A DNA stretch of 64,000 nt from Persicaria tinctoria. Lineage: Eukaryota > Streptophyta > Magnoliopsida > Caryophyllales > Polygonaceae. The notes under the pieces were generated by a model that saw nothing but the letters and a program-made list of their open reading frames with translations, was not told where the DNA came from and made no database searches. This document shows, in pieces, positions 24,443-36,369 of the stretch (its first letter is position 1; each line of letters starts with the position of its first letter). Location: the NCBI GenBank assembly GCA_037127255.1, contig JBANSL010000013.1:8310188-8374187 (forward strand), written 5' to 3'. Both the position numbers and the translations under genes were made by a program.

Positions 24443-26165
24443 TTACTTAGTAAACGCAGCCAGAACTCGGCGTGGGGGAGTGAAGGGACGGCGGGCATGC
24501 TGGACAGCCCAGTTGTCGAGCAAGAGGACATCGCCCTGCCTCCAAGGAATGGCCGCGCACTCCTCCTCGAGGATCGTCTTACAGTCTTCCACCACCTCGG
24601 GAGGTATAGGGGTTCCGTCTCCCAACGTCACCGCCTTCCCTGCCTCGTTCCTTGCATCCACGTAATTTGCAAAGGCTGGTATGATGTTGTTGAACCACAT
24701 CCTACGACGCTCTTCGGGTAGGGTTTCGTCGACCTTGATGCCCGGGACTGGTCCCATTGTGACCCTCACCCCATCTTCCAGCCATTCTAGCTTCCACCCT
24801 ATCTGCGCCGCCCTGTCGAGTCCCCAACCCCGCAAACAACCAAGTTAGTAAAATTGCCAAGTATTCGGAGCTTCGGGTGTTACAACTTACTTTTGTTCAG
24901 CGATGGTCTTGTCGTCGGTGGAGAAGGTGGATTTCCAGCTGCGGCCGATGGGGGAAGAGGGATCGGTCTCATTGGCCAAGACCTTGTAGTAGAGCAGGCC
25001 GTGCTCCTCCAGGCGCTGGAGGAACACCGAGTGCTTCTGCTTCAGCCTCTCGAACACGACATGCCCTAGAGCGATCGGCGTCTCCCCTTGGCTTCCCGGC
25101 TCGATCTCGCAGTAAAAGAATGCCTTGGACGGGTGATCCTCAATCTGCATTTTGGTATACAAATCATCAATATACTTGTTTTAGATTACATCAAAAACCT
25201 TATATTCTAAAAAAACAAGCAATATACGGTATTTTTTTATATAAGAAGTGATGATTTTTTATATAAAAATTGTTTTGGAAAGATTTTGTAATTAATTTGA
25301 ATTTGAAGGCAACTTAAGGCTGTTTTTTATAATTAATTTGAATTTGAAGGCAACTTAAAGTCTTTTTTGGTAATTAATTTGAATTAGAAGGTAATTATTT
25401 GAATTTAAATATAGCTCGAGGCTATATGCTATTTTCTGCATTTTTTATAGTTCAGACTAATGAGCGCAACACCTAAAGCTTGGCTGTTTTTTGCAATTTT
25501 TCTCAAGTAATAAATAATCACACCTTAATTACTTTTTCACTATTTTCAATCTAAATTGTACATTTATTTTTATTTTAACCAATTAAATTTATGTATAATA
25601 AATGTGATTGGAGGGAGAAAATTATTTTATAGGGTATTTAAATATAAATGAAATATTTTTTAATTTTTGATGAAAAATTTCACCTAAAATATAAAATATT
25701 TTAGATTGGAGGGAGTAATAAATATTAAATATTCATAATTGGTGACAAAATAAAGAAATTGAATATGGAAAAGAATGAGCAAGGAATATTGGATAAATAT
25801 ACGTAGGCCATCTCGTTGTGGAACTGCAGAGTGAGGTGGGCAGGGCCGTCGTTGGAGGTGAAGATCCGGCCGACGACGCGTGTCCTCGGCGCAGCCCCAG
25901 CCATGAACGGAACCTCCTCGTATCCAAAGCTCTCAACGACGTCGTTGAACTCAGAGGCCGTGTGGTTGTCGAACTCCCGGAACAGGATGGCGCCCGCCTC
26001 CCGGAGCCTGGCCTCCAGCCAGGTTTTGTGACCTCTGACGGCCTCCGCCAGTTTGGCTGCCCCCGAGGATTCCGGCGAGAGGACGAGCGGGAACGGCACC
26101 CCGTTGACCACCTTCTGTTGGGGGATGTTGACTTCCCTGAACGGCGCCGTTTCAACCGATCCCAT
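24443..26165 (-). CDS. Clavaminate synthase-like Fe(II)/2-OG dioxygenase (TauD family)
   Basis: Three exons (25803-26165, 24891-25144, 24443-24812) join in phase to 328 residues, near the length of Arabidopsis At3g21360 (about 330). The start MGSVETAPF is chosen because longer frames upstream lack homology. Iron ligands are visible: H116 and E118 in FHNEM, and H311 in NWAVQHARRPF, followed by the Arg that binds 2-oxoglutarate. Other hallmarks are LREAGAILFREF, GYEEVPFMAGAAPRT and GRSWKSTF. Such proteins are predicted soluble 2-oxoglutarate-dependent oxygenases; the plant substrate is not known. Intron 1 (25145-25802) holds a short tandem repeat and MITE remnants. The stop codon is 357 bp from the stop of the convergent LysM kinase. 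Confidence 0.92.
25282..25395. repeat. Intronic tandem repeat, about 48-bp unit
   Basis: Three diverging copies of a unit containing TAATTAATTTGAATTTGAAG followed by GCAACTTAA(A)G lie in intron 1 of the dioxygenase gene. Around 25610-25716 the intron also has two ATTGGAGGGAG motifs that look like worn Stowaway ends. Confidence 0.6.
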
Positions 26166-26439
26166 CTCCCTCCCTTGTTGCAGACTATTGAAAGCCTGGC
26201 TAACTGAGATCATCTCATTCGGTTTTGGTCGATATATACCAAAATGCATTTTGGCTAAATGATGCTCAAATCTATCCTGAAATGTTAAAATTAGTTTTGT
26301 TACAGTAATGTCGGATATGACGTGTTGTGCTAATTCTGAAATGAGTTGCATGTGGTTAGGTCTATGGTTAGAAACTTACCTCGGTTCCTTAGTTTAATGG
26401 CTAATGCATCATGCAGTTTAATTCGTCACATATATATTT

Positions 26440-26800
26440 TTTAAAAGAAAATTTTATTTGGTTTGGTGAAGGTCGATTGAGACTCGAGAAGATAAATCTT
26501 TGTCTATTAAATACTGTCACTATCAACGTCATGAAGAGAATTTGGCGGTGTTATTTGGAGATTGAGTTGATGGTTTCGGATGCCCTCAACTTCTGTCACG
26601 CTTTTGAGAGGATATTCTTTTCGCACACCTTCCGCGAGGGGAACCAGGCTGCTTATAGGCTGACGCATACCGGTCTCTCTTTTTCGTTTGTCGCTAAGCG
26701 AATTGCCGACGTCGTCTGTCTGGACGCTCTTGGGTGGTGGGTCAACCGCGATTTATCATCCCCAAATCCTCGCCTTGTAAAATACCGGTGAGGATACACT
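26440..26800 (+). mobile_element. LINE RNase H fragment
   Basis: The frame contains LEIELMVSDALNFCHAF and then FSHTFREGNQAAYRLTHTG, the characteristic end of the RNase H domain of plant LINEs (…REGNQAADxLA…). The usual Ala-Asp is Ala-Tyr here. Nothing of the reverse transcriptase remains. It lies just upstream of the dioxygenase gene and is a truncated relic. Confidence 0.6.
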
Positions 26801-27283
26801 GTTCCTAATTGGATCAAAAATTGCCTGACTCGTCAAAGGAACCCATTTTGACCAAAAACTGAAATTGCCTGACCAAATTGGATCAAAAATTCCAAATGTA
26901 TATGATAATCAATTCTCGAATGAACCTAATTTGACTCGAACCGATCGGAATTCTCGTCACACTTAGATATCAACCTAAGTCCGAAAAGATTCGAAATCAA
27001 AATGATCTAGTCGCTGATCGATTATATAACAGGTAAATGCATGGGTAAAGAACGTATAAAAACACAAACATATATTGCAGGTTGATAGGCATCAACTTCA
27101 TACACATACGATCACTTTGCCACATACGTACGCATACTAGCTTATTCATCGATATGATGCACCACCTTCGATCTTAAGACATTCTATTATAGGTAACTTT
27201 ACACATTGTTACCTATTTTACATCTTAGTTATTAAGCTTCCCTCTAACACTTTCTAGCTTCCTTCATCATTACTTTACACAAT
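26801..27283. other. Intergenic, no gene recognised
   Basis: AT-rich spacer between the LINE relic and the glycine-rich protein gene. A small duplication of TTGGATCAAAAATT occurs at 26809-26893. The right end presumably includes the 3' UTR of the glycine-rich gene. Confidence 0.4.
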
Positions 27284-28545
27284 TTATTCTTTGCCGCCGC
27301 CGCCACCTCCATGGTGATAGCCGCTGCCGCGGCCACCGCAACCATATCCATGGCATTCGCCACTACCATAGTGCTTTGCATCCTCCAGTCCTCCTCCCTT
27401 TCCACCACTGCCTCCTCCATGCATCCCTCCACCATGGTGGTTTTCTACATCCACCAACACCGCACCTCCTCCTCCTCCTCCATGGTGGTAACCGCTGCCG
27501 CCGCCTCCACAGCCATAGCCATGACATCCACCGCCGCCGTGCTTTGCATCCTCAAATCCTCCTCCTCCCTTTCCGCCACTACCTCCATGCATCCCTCCGC
27601 CATGATGGTTTTCTACATCCACTAACCCTCCTCCTCCATGGTAGTAGCTGCTACCGCCACCTCCACAACCATAGCCGTGGCATCCACCACCACCGTGTTT
27701 CGCATCTTCGAATCCTCCTCCTCCCTTTCCACCACTACCATGCATCCCTCCGCCATGGTGGTTTTCTACATCCACCAACCCTCCCCCTCCTCCTCCATGG
27801 TGGTAGCCGCTGCCACCGCCTCCACAACCATATCCATGACATCCACCACCACCGTGTTTCGCATCCTCTAACCCACCTCCCTTTCCACCACTGCCTCCTC
27901 CATGCATCCCTCCGCCATGATGGTTTTCTACATCCACCAACCCTCCCCCTCCTCCTCCTCCATGGTGGTAGCCGCTGCCGCCTCCTCCACATCCGTAGCC
28001 ATGGCATCCCCCGCCACCGTGTTTTGCAACCTCAAACCCTCCACCTTCCTTTCTGCCTTTGGGTATTTGTTTTTGGAGATCATCCATTTCTTCTGCTCAT
28101 GACAAAGCGGGAAAAAAAACTCAATAAATGCAAGTCATGCATATATATATATATTGTAAAAAAAATTCATCTTTCTCATATCAGGAGTATTTGAAAACTG
28201 ATTTTTTTATATTTTAAAAAAATAAACCGCATAAAATAATTTTACAAAAACTCCAAATAACTAGAACTCAAAATTATGACTGAGATTGAGATTTTGTTGC
28301 GTATACTCCATAAATAATTATAACAATATGAAAATTGTAGTAGTTCTCATAGCATAATTAATTAAACAATTTTTTAATACTTAGAACAAATTAATGGAGC
28401 TAGCTAATTAAACAAGGAATTATAAAAATGAAAGGGGATTGTAAATACGTTGTGGGTCAGCAGTGGCGAGAAGGAGAGTAGCGCAAGCGAAGAGCGCAAC
28501 TCCTAAGATCATACTACCCCTCTTATTATTATTACTATGCTTCAT
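27284..28545 (-). CDS. Secreted glycine-rich protein with tandem repeats
   Basis: Two exons, 28449-28545 and 27284-28092, join in phase to 301 residues. The start ATG at 28545 opens a signal peptide (…GVALFACATLLLATA), which implies secretion or a cell-wall location. A short charged linker (EMDDLQKQIPKGRKEG) follows. The mature protein is four full and one partial copy of a 50-56-residue unit: GGGGCHGYGCGGGGSGYHHG, a Gly run, LVDVENHHGGGMHG, and a GGKGGG(L/F)EDAKH junction. Each unit carries a CHGYGC cysteine pair and many His and Tyr residues, features of cell-wall glycine-rich proteins that can be cross-linked and may bind metals. That role is inference. The long His/Pro-rich open frame on the opposite strand is a composition artefact. 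Confidence 0.85.
27290..28035 (-). repeat. Coding minisatellite of the glycine-rich gene
   Basis: Five tandem units of roughly 155-165 bp within exon 2 of the glycine-rich gene. Most length differences between units are multiples of 3, in the Gly runs, so the frame is kept. The copy nearest the stop is partial and more diverged (KHYGSGECHGYGC). Such arrays commonly vary in copy number between accessions. Confidence 0.8.
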
Positions 28546-28652
28546 TTTCTCTCTACCTCACAAAATAATTTAAGGTTTTTTTTTTGTGTTTGTAAGTGTG
28601 GGTTTGTTGATCGAGTGATTAAGTGCTGTGTTTTGAGATTGCAGTGGGTGCT

Positions 28653-28661
28653 CTATTTATA
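28653..28661 (-). promoter_or_regulatory. TATA box of the glycine-rich gene
   Basis: Read on the minus strand, TATAAATAG lies about 110 bp upstream of the ATG at 28545. The spacing and sequence match a strong plant TATA box. Confidence 0.6.
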
Positions 28662-28669
28662 GGAGATGC

Positions 28670-30047
28670 ATGAGATTCTTTGTGGATTGGGACGACGTCG
28701 TTTAATTCTTCGATACAACAGCTGTTGCCGCACTGATGCAATCTGATTCCAAATTCAAAGGACCAAATTGTGTATTGGATTCTCCATTCAATTAAAGTGT
28801 GCATTTTTTGTTTCTTTTGAATTTCAAATTTGGCTTGACTTCTAATTATTAATGGAGCTATTAATTAAATGCAACCCAATTCAAGAATTTGATGATTTTG
28901 ATCCAATTCAATTTCTAAAAGGTGGCTTTTGACATACTTTCTCTACCTAGAAAGACCGTCAAGGTCATTGAACTTAATCTGTTGAGTTTTTATTTTATTT
29001 TATTATATGAACAGCCATGTAGAATTTACATATTGAAATATATTATAATTATAATAGGGATTAAATATTATTATTTAATTATCATCAACTTGTCTTTATA
29101 ATTTAATATGGTAACTTGTAGCGTATATAAAATATACATTTTACTATTATAACAGCATTAATTACGTATTTAAAAAAATATTAATTAGCCGTAGGGTAAT
29201 ATATATACCAAATTTAGTTAATTGTTAAAACTATGTAAATATTCCCCCACTAAAAAATAGCATTCATGTCAAATTGGGTTAACCCGAACCGATAAATATT
29301 AGATTGAATAATTAATGATCCGTAACCCAAAACAACCTAATCCATAACTTACCCGAACTCAAGACAATCCAACTTGAACCCCACCCATTTGGCCTTTTTG
29401 TCAAGTCTACTTCTAAATGATTAATTATCTTTTTTCGGTTTATAAGTAGACACTTATGTCATTATAATAGAGGAGATGGATTCGAACTCGTTATATATTG
29501 GTTACTATATAGTTCTTATCAGCTAAGTTAATAAGGTTATCCTTCCTATCGAAATAGTTGATGTTTTGACATCTTTTTTAAAAGTTAAAAACTTTATAAA
29601 AACTTTGTAATAATTTTTTGAATAATTTCACTAAATCTTACGTACCCTTCCTAAAAAATGTATCATATATTAAAAATAAAATATTCGACGAAAGGTGTGT
29701 ATATATATGGTCTTTTTAAAAGATATTTTTAGGGTCACATTGGATTTGTTTTCCCTCTAGTCTGCCATCGGCCCACCACACATACAATACAAGGCATAAC
29801 GGTGAATCATTCGTTCAACAACGGCTAGCGAAGACCAGTCTCTTTGAAGGGAAAAGAGAACGGTGAAGAGGTGTCAAGCAAACGAGGGAGAGAGAATGGA
29901 TAGGAAGTGGATAAAAGTACGTGGAAGCCTAGGAAGTAGCTAGTGTCTATTTGTGATTTTAAGAAAAAAAATTAAGTATCTGATATCAGAAAAGCCTGAT
30001 TTTTGAGAGACTGACGAGTCGATAGACAGAAATCGTCTAAACATATA
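28670..30047. other. Upstream and intergenic AT-rich DNA
   Basis: No gene supported. The stretch 29270-29400 contains scattered GAACCCGA-like motifs similar to those in the element at 18.0-18.5 kb. The remainder is AT-rich without recognisable repeat ends. Confidence 0.35.
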
Positions 30048-30275
30048 CTCCCTCCGATCCAAAATACATATCGTTTGATTTTTTAACATTTATTTTAAGG
30101 AGCTAAAAACTATATAATATATTAAATTTTTTTTTTTTTACAATTTAATACTTACTATCAACAAATATTAAGTTGTAAAAAAATAATTTTAAAAAAGTTG
30201 ATATTTTACATAGTTTTTACCTTCTTAAAATACGTGTTGAAAAGTCAAACAACATATATTTTGGATCGGAGGTAG
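30048..30275. repeat. Stowaway MITE
   Basis: A 228-bp foldback with ends CTCCCTCCGATCCAAAATA and TATTTTGGATCGGAGGTAG. TA flanks both sides (30046-30047 and 30276-30277). The arms pair through TTTTTAACA...GGAGCTAAAAACTAT and their complements. Confidence 0.88.
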
Positions 30276-32221
30276 TATTAGAAAACATAAACAGGTGCAA
30301 CGAAACAAGCAAAAAAAAATCATACAACATGACATCATAACCAGAACTACTCCTAAAAGTTGAGGACGTCGGTGAAGAACGTAGCCAAGCACCACCGAAC
30401 AGTAGCACCGTAGACCAGCGTTATTGCAGGAATCTATCTCCTATGGGTAATGATGATGAAACTCCAAAGAATATCCTTCTCATATACGGAGTCGCCATAA
30501 AAACACCACATCGACCCCAGTCCGTCCCGACTCCGATCTCCACGAACCCAACCAAGCAGAAGAACTCCCCTAGAGATGCTGAAAGTAAAGCCACACACCG
30601 CTCATTCAAAAACGTCAATAAAGTTATTATATATCCAGACTCTTTCAGGATTTGTTCAACCCTTTCGGGAGTTTAAATCAAACTTTTTTAAAATTTTGGT
30701 CAAACCCTTTCAGGATTGAGATTTTGTTCAAGACCTTAAAACCCTTTCGGGGGATGTTTGTTCAAGAGTAGAAATTATAAACACTTATTATTATTATTAT
30801 TATTATTATTTATATATAAAAGATAAATAAATATATAAATAACAAAAATAAAATTTAAATTGTAAATCTTATTTATTCATTAATTTATTCGGGCTGTCTC
30901 AGGTGTCGGGCCTCCTGGGGCCCAAGGAAAGGGTTGTTGAGAACGCAGCTACAGTACGACATCCAGGCAGGGAAGGAGCTAGGCAGAGAGACACTGAACT
31001 CGACGGGCCTCCAACCAGGACTGCCCAAGGGCAGCCGGTGGAAGGTGCGGTAGCTCCAAAGGAGAAGACTGAAATCGATGATGGTGGAGCCAAGAGGGCC
31101 AGATCCAACCCTCCCCCCCTTAAAATGGAACACTAAACGGACTCCGAAGATGGGTGAAGAGGTGGAGGTGGGGCGAGAAGGGGAGGGTGGTCGTCTAGAC
31201 CAGTGGCCGGCGGGATTGGAAACCCACAAAGGGATTTTGGGCTTCGATTCGGGCGGATGGTGGAGGTGAACACCGACCCGGAGAATCAAATTCGACTGGC
31301 GGCGAGGACTGAGAAGAAAAGGAATAGCTATATAGAGAGAGTGGGACGATGATGCCAAGGTTGGGATGATGACGGTGAGGACGAATCGAACCCAAATAGA
31401 GAAGAATGGGGGCGCTTTGAGGAAAAATTAAGGGTTTGAGATTGGGGATTAACAAAGAAGGATTGAGTCCAAAGATATTTTAGCAAGGCTCCCTCTCTCG
31501 AAAAGAAGAGAGAGAAGTGAGCATTTAGGGCGCTCCTATTTGTGCACTTTATGTTTTTACCGATGTTATATACACCACAAAAATTTACTATATATACCAT
31601 AATTTTGGACATTAAAAACAGCTTTGCGCTTTTTAAGTTGCAAGATTTTGTGATGTATATAGTAAATTTTTATGGTACATTTAGCACAGACGTTATGTTT
31701 TCATTATTACTATCATAAACTGATACTCACCGTTCTAAAAATCTTGTCAAAGACAATTTAAATCCCATCTAAACCCTTCATCAAGATCGCCAAGTCCGGC
31801 TTAGATCACTGAAATTCGCCAACCAAACCGTAAAAAAATCTGCATGAACCCTGTCTAGATCCTTAACCCGTTGAACGTTGAACATTTATACTTTAATCAT
31901 CCGATATTCCAAAGGTGACATAGCCCGTCGGCCGTCCATAAGTTAGGGAAAAATGATGCTCGGTATCATATTTAATTTTAGATCTCTAATTGGATCCATA
32001 TTTATTCGATTCAATGAATAGAGCGAAATATTTGGGCCATTGGCCCAAATTCGTGAAGAGTGAATTTCGACGGCCCATATTTAAACGTATCCTCTTTCAG
32101 CTTGAAAAGGCGTACGGGGAAAGCTAAACGTTGCAAAATTTGAATCGCTAGAAGAAGAGCCTGATTCAGAAAAGAGACGTTGGAAAACTGGGGACAGCGC
32201 AACTGCGAGGAAGGAGAGAGA
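30276..32221. other. Intergenic; microsatellite and foldback repeat
   Basis: No gene is supported. A (TTA)n microsatellite lies at about 30786-30810. The block 30890-31500 is less AT-rich and has an open minus-strand frame of 157 codons without a recognisable domain; it is left uncalled. At about 31545-31690 an inverted repeat (AAAAATTTACTATATA against TATATAGTAAATTTTT) looks like a small MITE. The last part is the upstream region of the gene at 32222. Confidence 0.4.
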
Positions 32222-34143
32222 ATGTGGAGGAACGACGGGAAGGCCAAATCGGTGAAGAAGCCGCTCAGAGACATCTCCAATCGCCGCATCGGATCTTCGA
32301 GATCCACCAAGAAGACCAAGGCAAGACCCGCCGAAGATGATCGAATCGGATCCGGAGATGCTCTCGATCGCCTTCTCTTGGTTCATTCCGATGTCTCCAA
32401 TCTCTTCCGTCAGGTACTTTTGAGAGGGGAAATTTGGCTTGGTTGCTCCAGTATTTTACAATTTCAGTCTTGTTCGTTCAATTTGACCTCTTAGAACTGC
32501 TGTTAGGGTTTGCTGTCCTTCATTTCTACCTAGTTAGGGTTTTTCTTTCCTCCGATTTCTTGTTGGATTCATCTGCATCAATCTTGGTTCATTGCTCAAG
32601 GAAGTGTAATTTGCTTGATAATTTGGTGGTTTCATCTTTAATTGATTGGTGACTGATTTAGACAGCCTATGAATCATGTTTGTGTTGTTTTATTGGAATT
32701 GGAAACCATTTCTTCAAAATTTGAAGTGCTCAACATATGGTGTGACTGCAGATTGATGAACTTGTTGTGCAAGTAGTCAAAGCTGACGAGACTGACAGAC
32801 AAGGGAGAAAGGAAATCGAGTCTTTTTCTAGTATCCTATCAGAGATGGCTTCCTCTCTAAAGGTTTGCTCAATGAATTCTAGCCCTTTTAATTTTCTTGA
32901 CCATCATCCTATACTGACTCTCGACGGGTTTTTTCCTCTTCTGTGATTGCAGCCGTGGGTTCCCAAGCTTCAAAAGGCGTTTTCACTCCCTTCCATGGAA
33001 TCTAAGCAGCAATCAGCAGCGTGCTCAGGTAGGGGAATCTCTAGAGCAGTCAATATGGGGAATGACATTGCAGTTCTGAGTCCAAAACCAACTAAAAAGG
33101 AAAGTTTGATTTCTCCTTCCCCGCTTGTATCTTGGCGTGCCACTGGCTGTACTGTTGAAATGGGTAAACAACTGTTTGCACTGACCCCTCTGCCAAGATC
33201 GAAAACAGCTACTGCCAAAGGTCAGGCTTCGTCAAAATCAGTGGCATTGCAAAGGTTCAGTTCCAGTAGCGCCGCGTTGTTTCCTTCTTGTTTCAGTAAT
33301 GTCAGCAATACTGCCAATGGCAAGTATGAGGGTTTGCTGAAGACACAAATTTCAGAGGTTTCACCGGAACATGTTGCCAAAAAGATAAAGACGAATTCAG
33401 TGGTTGGGCGCACTTCGCCAAAATGCCTGAAAATGTCTCCTATAAGTGGTTTCTCTAATAGGAACTTTGACAAAGTTTACAAGTCAACCCCGTTCCCAGT
33501 TGGAAAACAAATGCTGAGTGAGTTGCTTGACGACGAGTGTTCTGGCAGTGAAGGTCCACAAAGTATGGGTGTGAAGTACTCAACATCCGTTTTAAACCCT
33601 GTGTATAGCGTAAGCAAAGGGAAGAAAGCTTTAGATGTATCACCAGAGTGGTTGATGTCGCCACCCAAAACATGCATACTAATGGATCCAACTGATAATA
33701 AGCCACTGATGGATGGACCCTTTTGTGATGAATTTGAAACACTTTCTGGTGCTTTTAAACAGCATATGACCCTAGCTTCCGCCAAACAGGATGATTTACA
33801 AGAGAAGTGCAAAGAGAGCTGGAAACCTACCAACAACCTTGGTAGATGCTTCTTTACTTCTACAGTTTTTTTTCAATTTGTTTTCCAATTTGTAGTGTAA
33901 CTGATTAGTTTTTCTTTCTTTTCAGTTGGCTGTGGAAGCAAATTTTCTCTTGTAGAAAGTACACCAATGTGGAAGGAGCCTGGGAGCACAGTCTACAAGC
34001 AAAAGCGTGGTGAAAACACATTAAAGAGAGAGCTCTGGGTGAGATTTGAGGCTGCATCAACAGATGGGACGAGTCTGAATCTAACTTTCCCTAGAGAGAC
34101 GGATCGCAAAGGGTTCCTTGACATGTTGGAGGAAGCTTCATGA
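32222..34143 (+). CDS. Unrecognised plant protein with D-box-like N-terminus
   Basis: Four exons (32222-32413, 32752-32862, 32953-33841, 33926-34143) join in phase with GT-AG introns to 469 residues. No enzyme or named domain was recognised. The N-terminus is basic and contains KKPLRDISN (residues 12-20), which resembles an APC/C destruction box except that Lys replaces the first Arg. Residues about 40-100 look helical (DRLLLVHSDVSNLFRQ, then IDELVVQVVKADETD), possibly a coiled coil. The middle is Ser/Lys-rich and probably disordered. A conserved-looking block WLMSPPKTCILMDP lies at about residues 340-353. The C-terminus (ELWVRFEAAS … FLDMLEEAS) may be a small fold. These traits would suit a nuclear, cell-cycle-regulated protein, but that is inference only. 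Confidence 0.8.
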
Positions 34144-34669
34144 AAAGAGAGAGGTGCGTACATAGTACTGCCAGTAAGACATAAATGCTGATGCGTGTTT
34201 CGTTTCAAGGGTAACCTACCCTAAGAAATGAACACTCGGAGTTTTGATCTTAGGATGATCTGTTCAAGGTCGTTGTCGTTGTCTCTTGTAAAATTGCCTA
34301 AAAACTAAGATATGAAGGCCTTAGTATGAAGTTAATATTGAAGCCAATGTTACCTATATCACACCCTATATCACTCATTTTGTCTGCCTTGTTTCATGTA
34401 CTTGATCATTGCTGCCTTTTCTTATATGAAATCCTAGTTCTTTGAAAAGGGTGTGTTCTGCTGCTTCATTAAGAAGTAAACACAAGACTACATATTTTCA
34501 ATCAGAAGCATAGCTTACAATATAGATGAGGATAGCGTGGGTGAAGGAGGGAAAATTATTAGGAAAGGACAAAAACAGTAAGCCAACTTCAACTCAAAAT
34601 CACAGCATTCTTGTTTTCGTGGCTCCATTAACCTTGTATCCTGTCTCGCCATCTCCCAGTTGATGCAGT

Positions 34670-36020
34670 CTACCTCGAGCGAGTTGCCGTTTCTCTTGGG
34701 CCAGCTTGTCTTGCTAGCTGAGAATTAACAGAAGAGGCATTTTTGTTAAGCTTTTTTTTATACTTAACTGGATCCTGGTTAGTGTCATAGTGTGAAAAGT
34801 TGGGATTATTATAGACCTGAAAGTAGGCTTCAAGCTTCTGTTTCAGTGCTGCATATTCCCTTTTCAATTGCTGGAAAGTTTTCACACACCTGTTTGCAAA
34901 AATAAGATATAAAAAAATGATTAGCATATTGTTTATAATATCATGATAAAGATGAGAAGGAATATTGATCTAATCAAAGATCAATGATCATCTACTGGTT
35001 GATTAAACTTTCTACCATCCTTTAATCTTATAGCTATATTCCTAAACCATAGCTAGAGCGAAAGTTTTCGTGTTTGATTGGGTCGGAAAATAGGTTTATT
35101 TTGGATTTGAGCCTAGAACGTTTTGTCGAAACCTAGTGTCCTCATGGTTACATTACATATTCTCTATTCCTCCTGTTTGATGTGAAAAGACATCAGTTGT
35201 TATTCTCTGTCATTGTTCTTCTTTATAGTTTATACCATTCTTAAAAGACACTAGTATTATTATAGCCTGAGAATATTTCAGATTCTCACAAAATGCCTTA
35301 ACCCAGATGCTTTACATGACAGATTTGGCATCAAGATGTCACTTAGGAAGATGAAATTACCCATCTTGGTTGCCTGCTCTGCAGTATTCCCTGAACCGCG
35401 CACACTCGTTCTTCACCTTCTTCGCACCAATGCTGCAACCGTCAGAATCATGTATATCAGTACTCGAAGCCTGCTTATACATAGTACTTGATCTTCGAGT
35501 TCAAGTTCAATTACATACCTTGAACACCGTCCTCTAAACTGTTGCATATAGTTTTCAAGCTTAGCAAAATCCAACGGCCCCCTTTCCCTGTTTCCATTAC
35601 ATTTGCTGATTTACATAACATGGGGAGGTTATGAAATAAGCTAAGGGGGGAAGGAAGGATCAAACTTACATTGAGTGCTCTATATTGACCAGCAGCCTAG
35701 CTGAATCTCTGTAGAATGAGGTTGCTACTTCCTCGACGAAGTTCGGGTTTGATTCATCTTGCAACTCTTCCAGGTGAATTAGCTGTTCATCAAGATACCC
35801 CTGCATCAATGTGGGTGGGTGTGCTGTTACTCTCAGTGCTTATGTAATGCCAAATGTAAAGCGACAGCTCGTTCGAATTGCGGGGATTCGAGTGAGATGT
35901 CGGTGAAAATCGATCAGAGTATATAGTTTAGTAGGCAGAAGATGTAAGAAGAAGAAGAACCTGATCAAGGAGGGATTGTCTCATATGAGCAAGCTGTCTA
36001 TAGAGTTGATTTCTCTCCAT
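34670..36020 (-). CDS. AHP6: Pseudo histidine phosphotransfer protein (AHP6-like)
   Basis: Six exons (35961-36020, 35670-35800, 35519-35587, 35361-35432, 34817-34889, 34670-34717) join in phase to 150 residues, the usual AHP length. Hallmarks are LDEQLIHLEELQDESNPNFV, then SSIGAKKVKNECARFREYC, then LKREYAALKQKLEAYFQ. The canonical phospho-accepting motif HQLKGSSSSIGA reads QQFRGRCSSIGA, so the active His is Gln79. AHP6-type pseudo-HPts cannot relay phosphate and are known as inhibitors of cytokinin two-component signalling; that role is expected here. An unspliced reading through the last intron would add residues, but the spliced end LARQAGPRETATRSR fits the family better. Calling it AHP6 rather than a related pseudo-HPt is tentative. 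Confidence 0.88.
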
Positions 36021-36369
36021 GAGGCAATGTGTGAAAAGTTGTGGGTTTTAAAGATTTTGTTGTTGTTGCTTGTTGATTAAGTTGATAGGGTATGAGGAGT
36101 TTATATACCAATGGTGGAGGGCAAAGGGGGAAGAGATTTTCTAAGTGTAGGGGAAATAAGAATCATGCATTCAAGCAAGGAGATGTGTCCTCTCCTCTAA
36201 ACAAAATATGCCACTGAATGAATCACTTTGTATAATTTTAAAGGAGATTAACAAATACTGTATAACATAAAGATTAAACTTTTCTTAATATAAGCATGTA
36301 TTTTCCCCTCAAATATCATGTTATACTAAGAAAAAATTATAAGCATTTTTAGGCACAAGTTCGGACAAA

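Noticed and set aside
25610..25716. Complete Stowaway MITE in the dioxygenase intron
   Set aside because: GGAGGGAG motifs occur, but both are in the same orientation and no inverted partner was found, so only remnants are noted.
27376..28194. 272-codon plus-strand frame, His/Pro/Leu-rich
   Set aside because: It is the exact antisense of the glycine-rich repeat exon; the long open frame follows from the GGN-biased codons, and no start context or splice pattern supports it.
30885..31358. 157-codon minus-strand frame
   Set aside because: Overlaps other open frames on both strands in a GC-richer patch; no recognisable domain or splice support.
34670..34927. Unspliced 3' extension of the AHP-like gene
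   Set aside because: Removing the GT-AG intron 34718-34816 keeps phase and gives the family-typical length and ending, so read-through is less likely.
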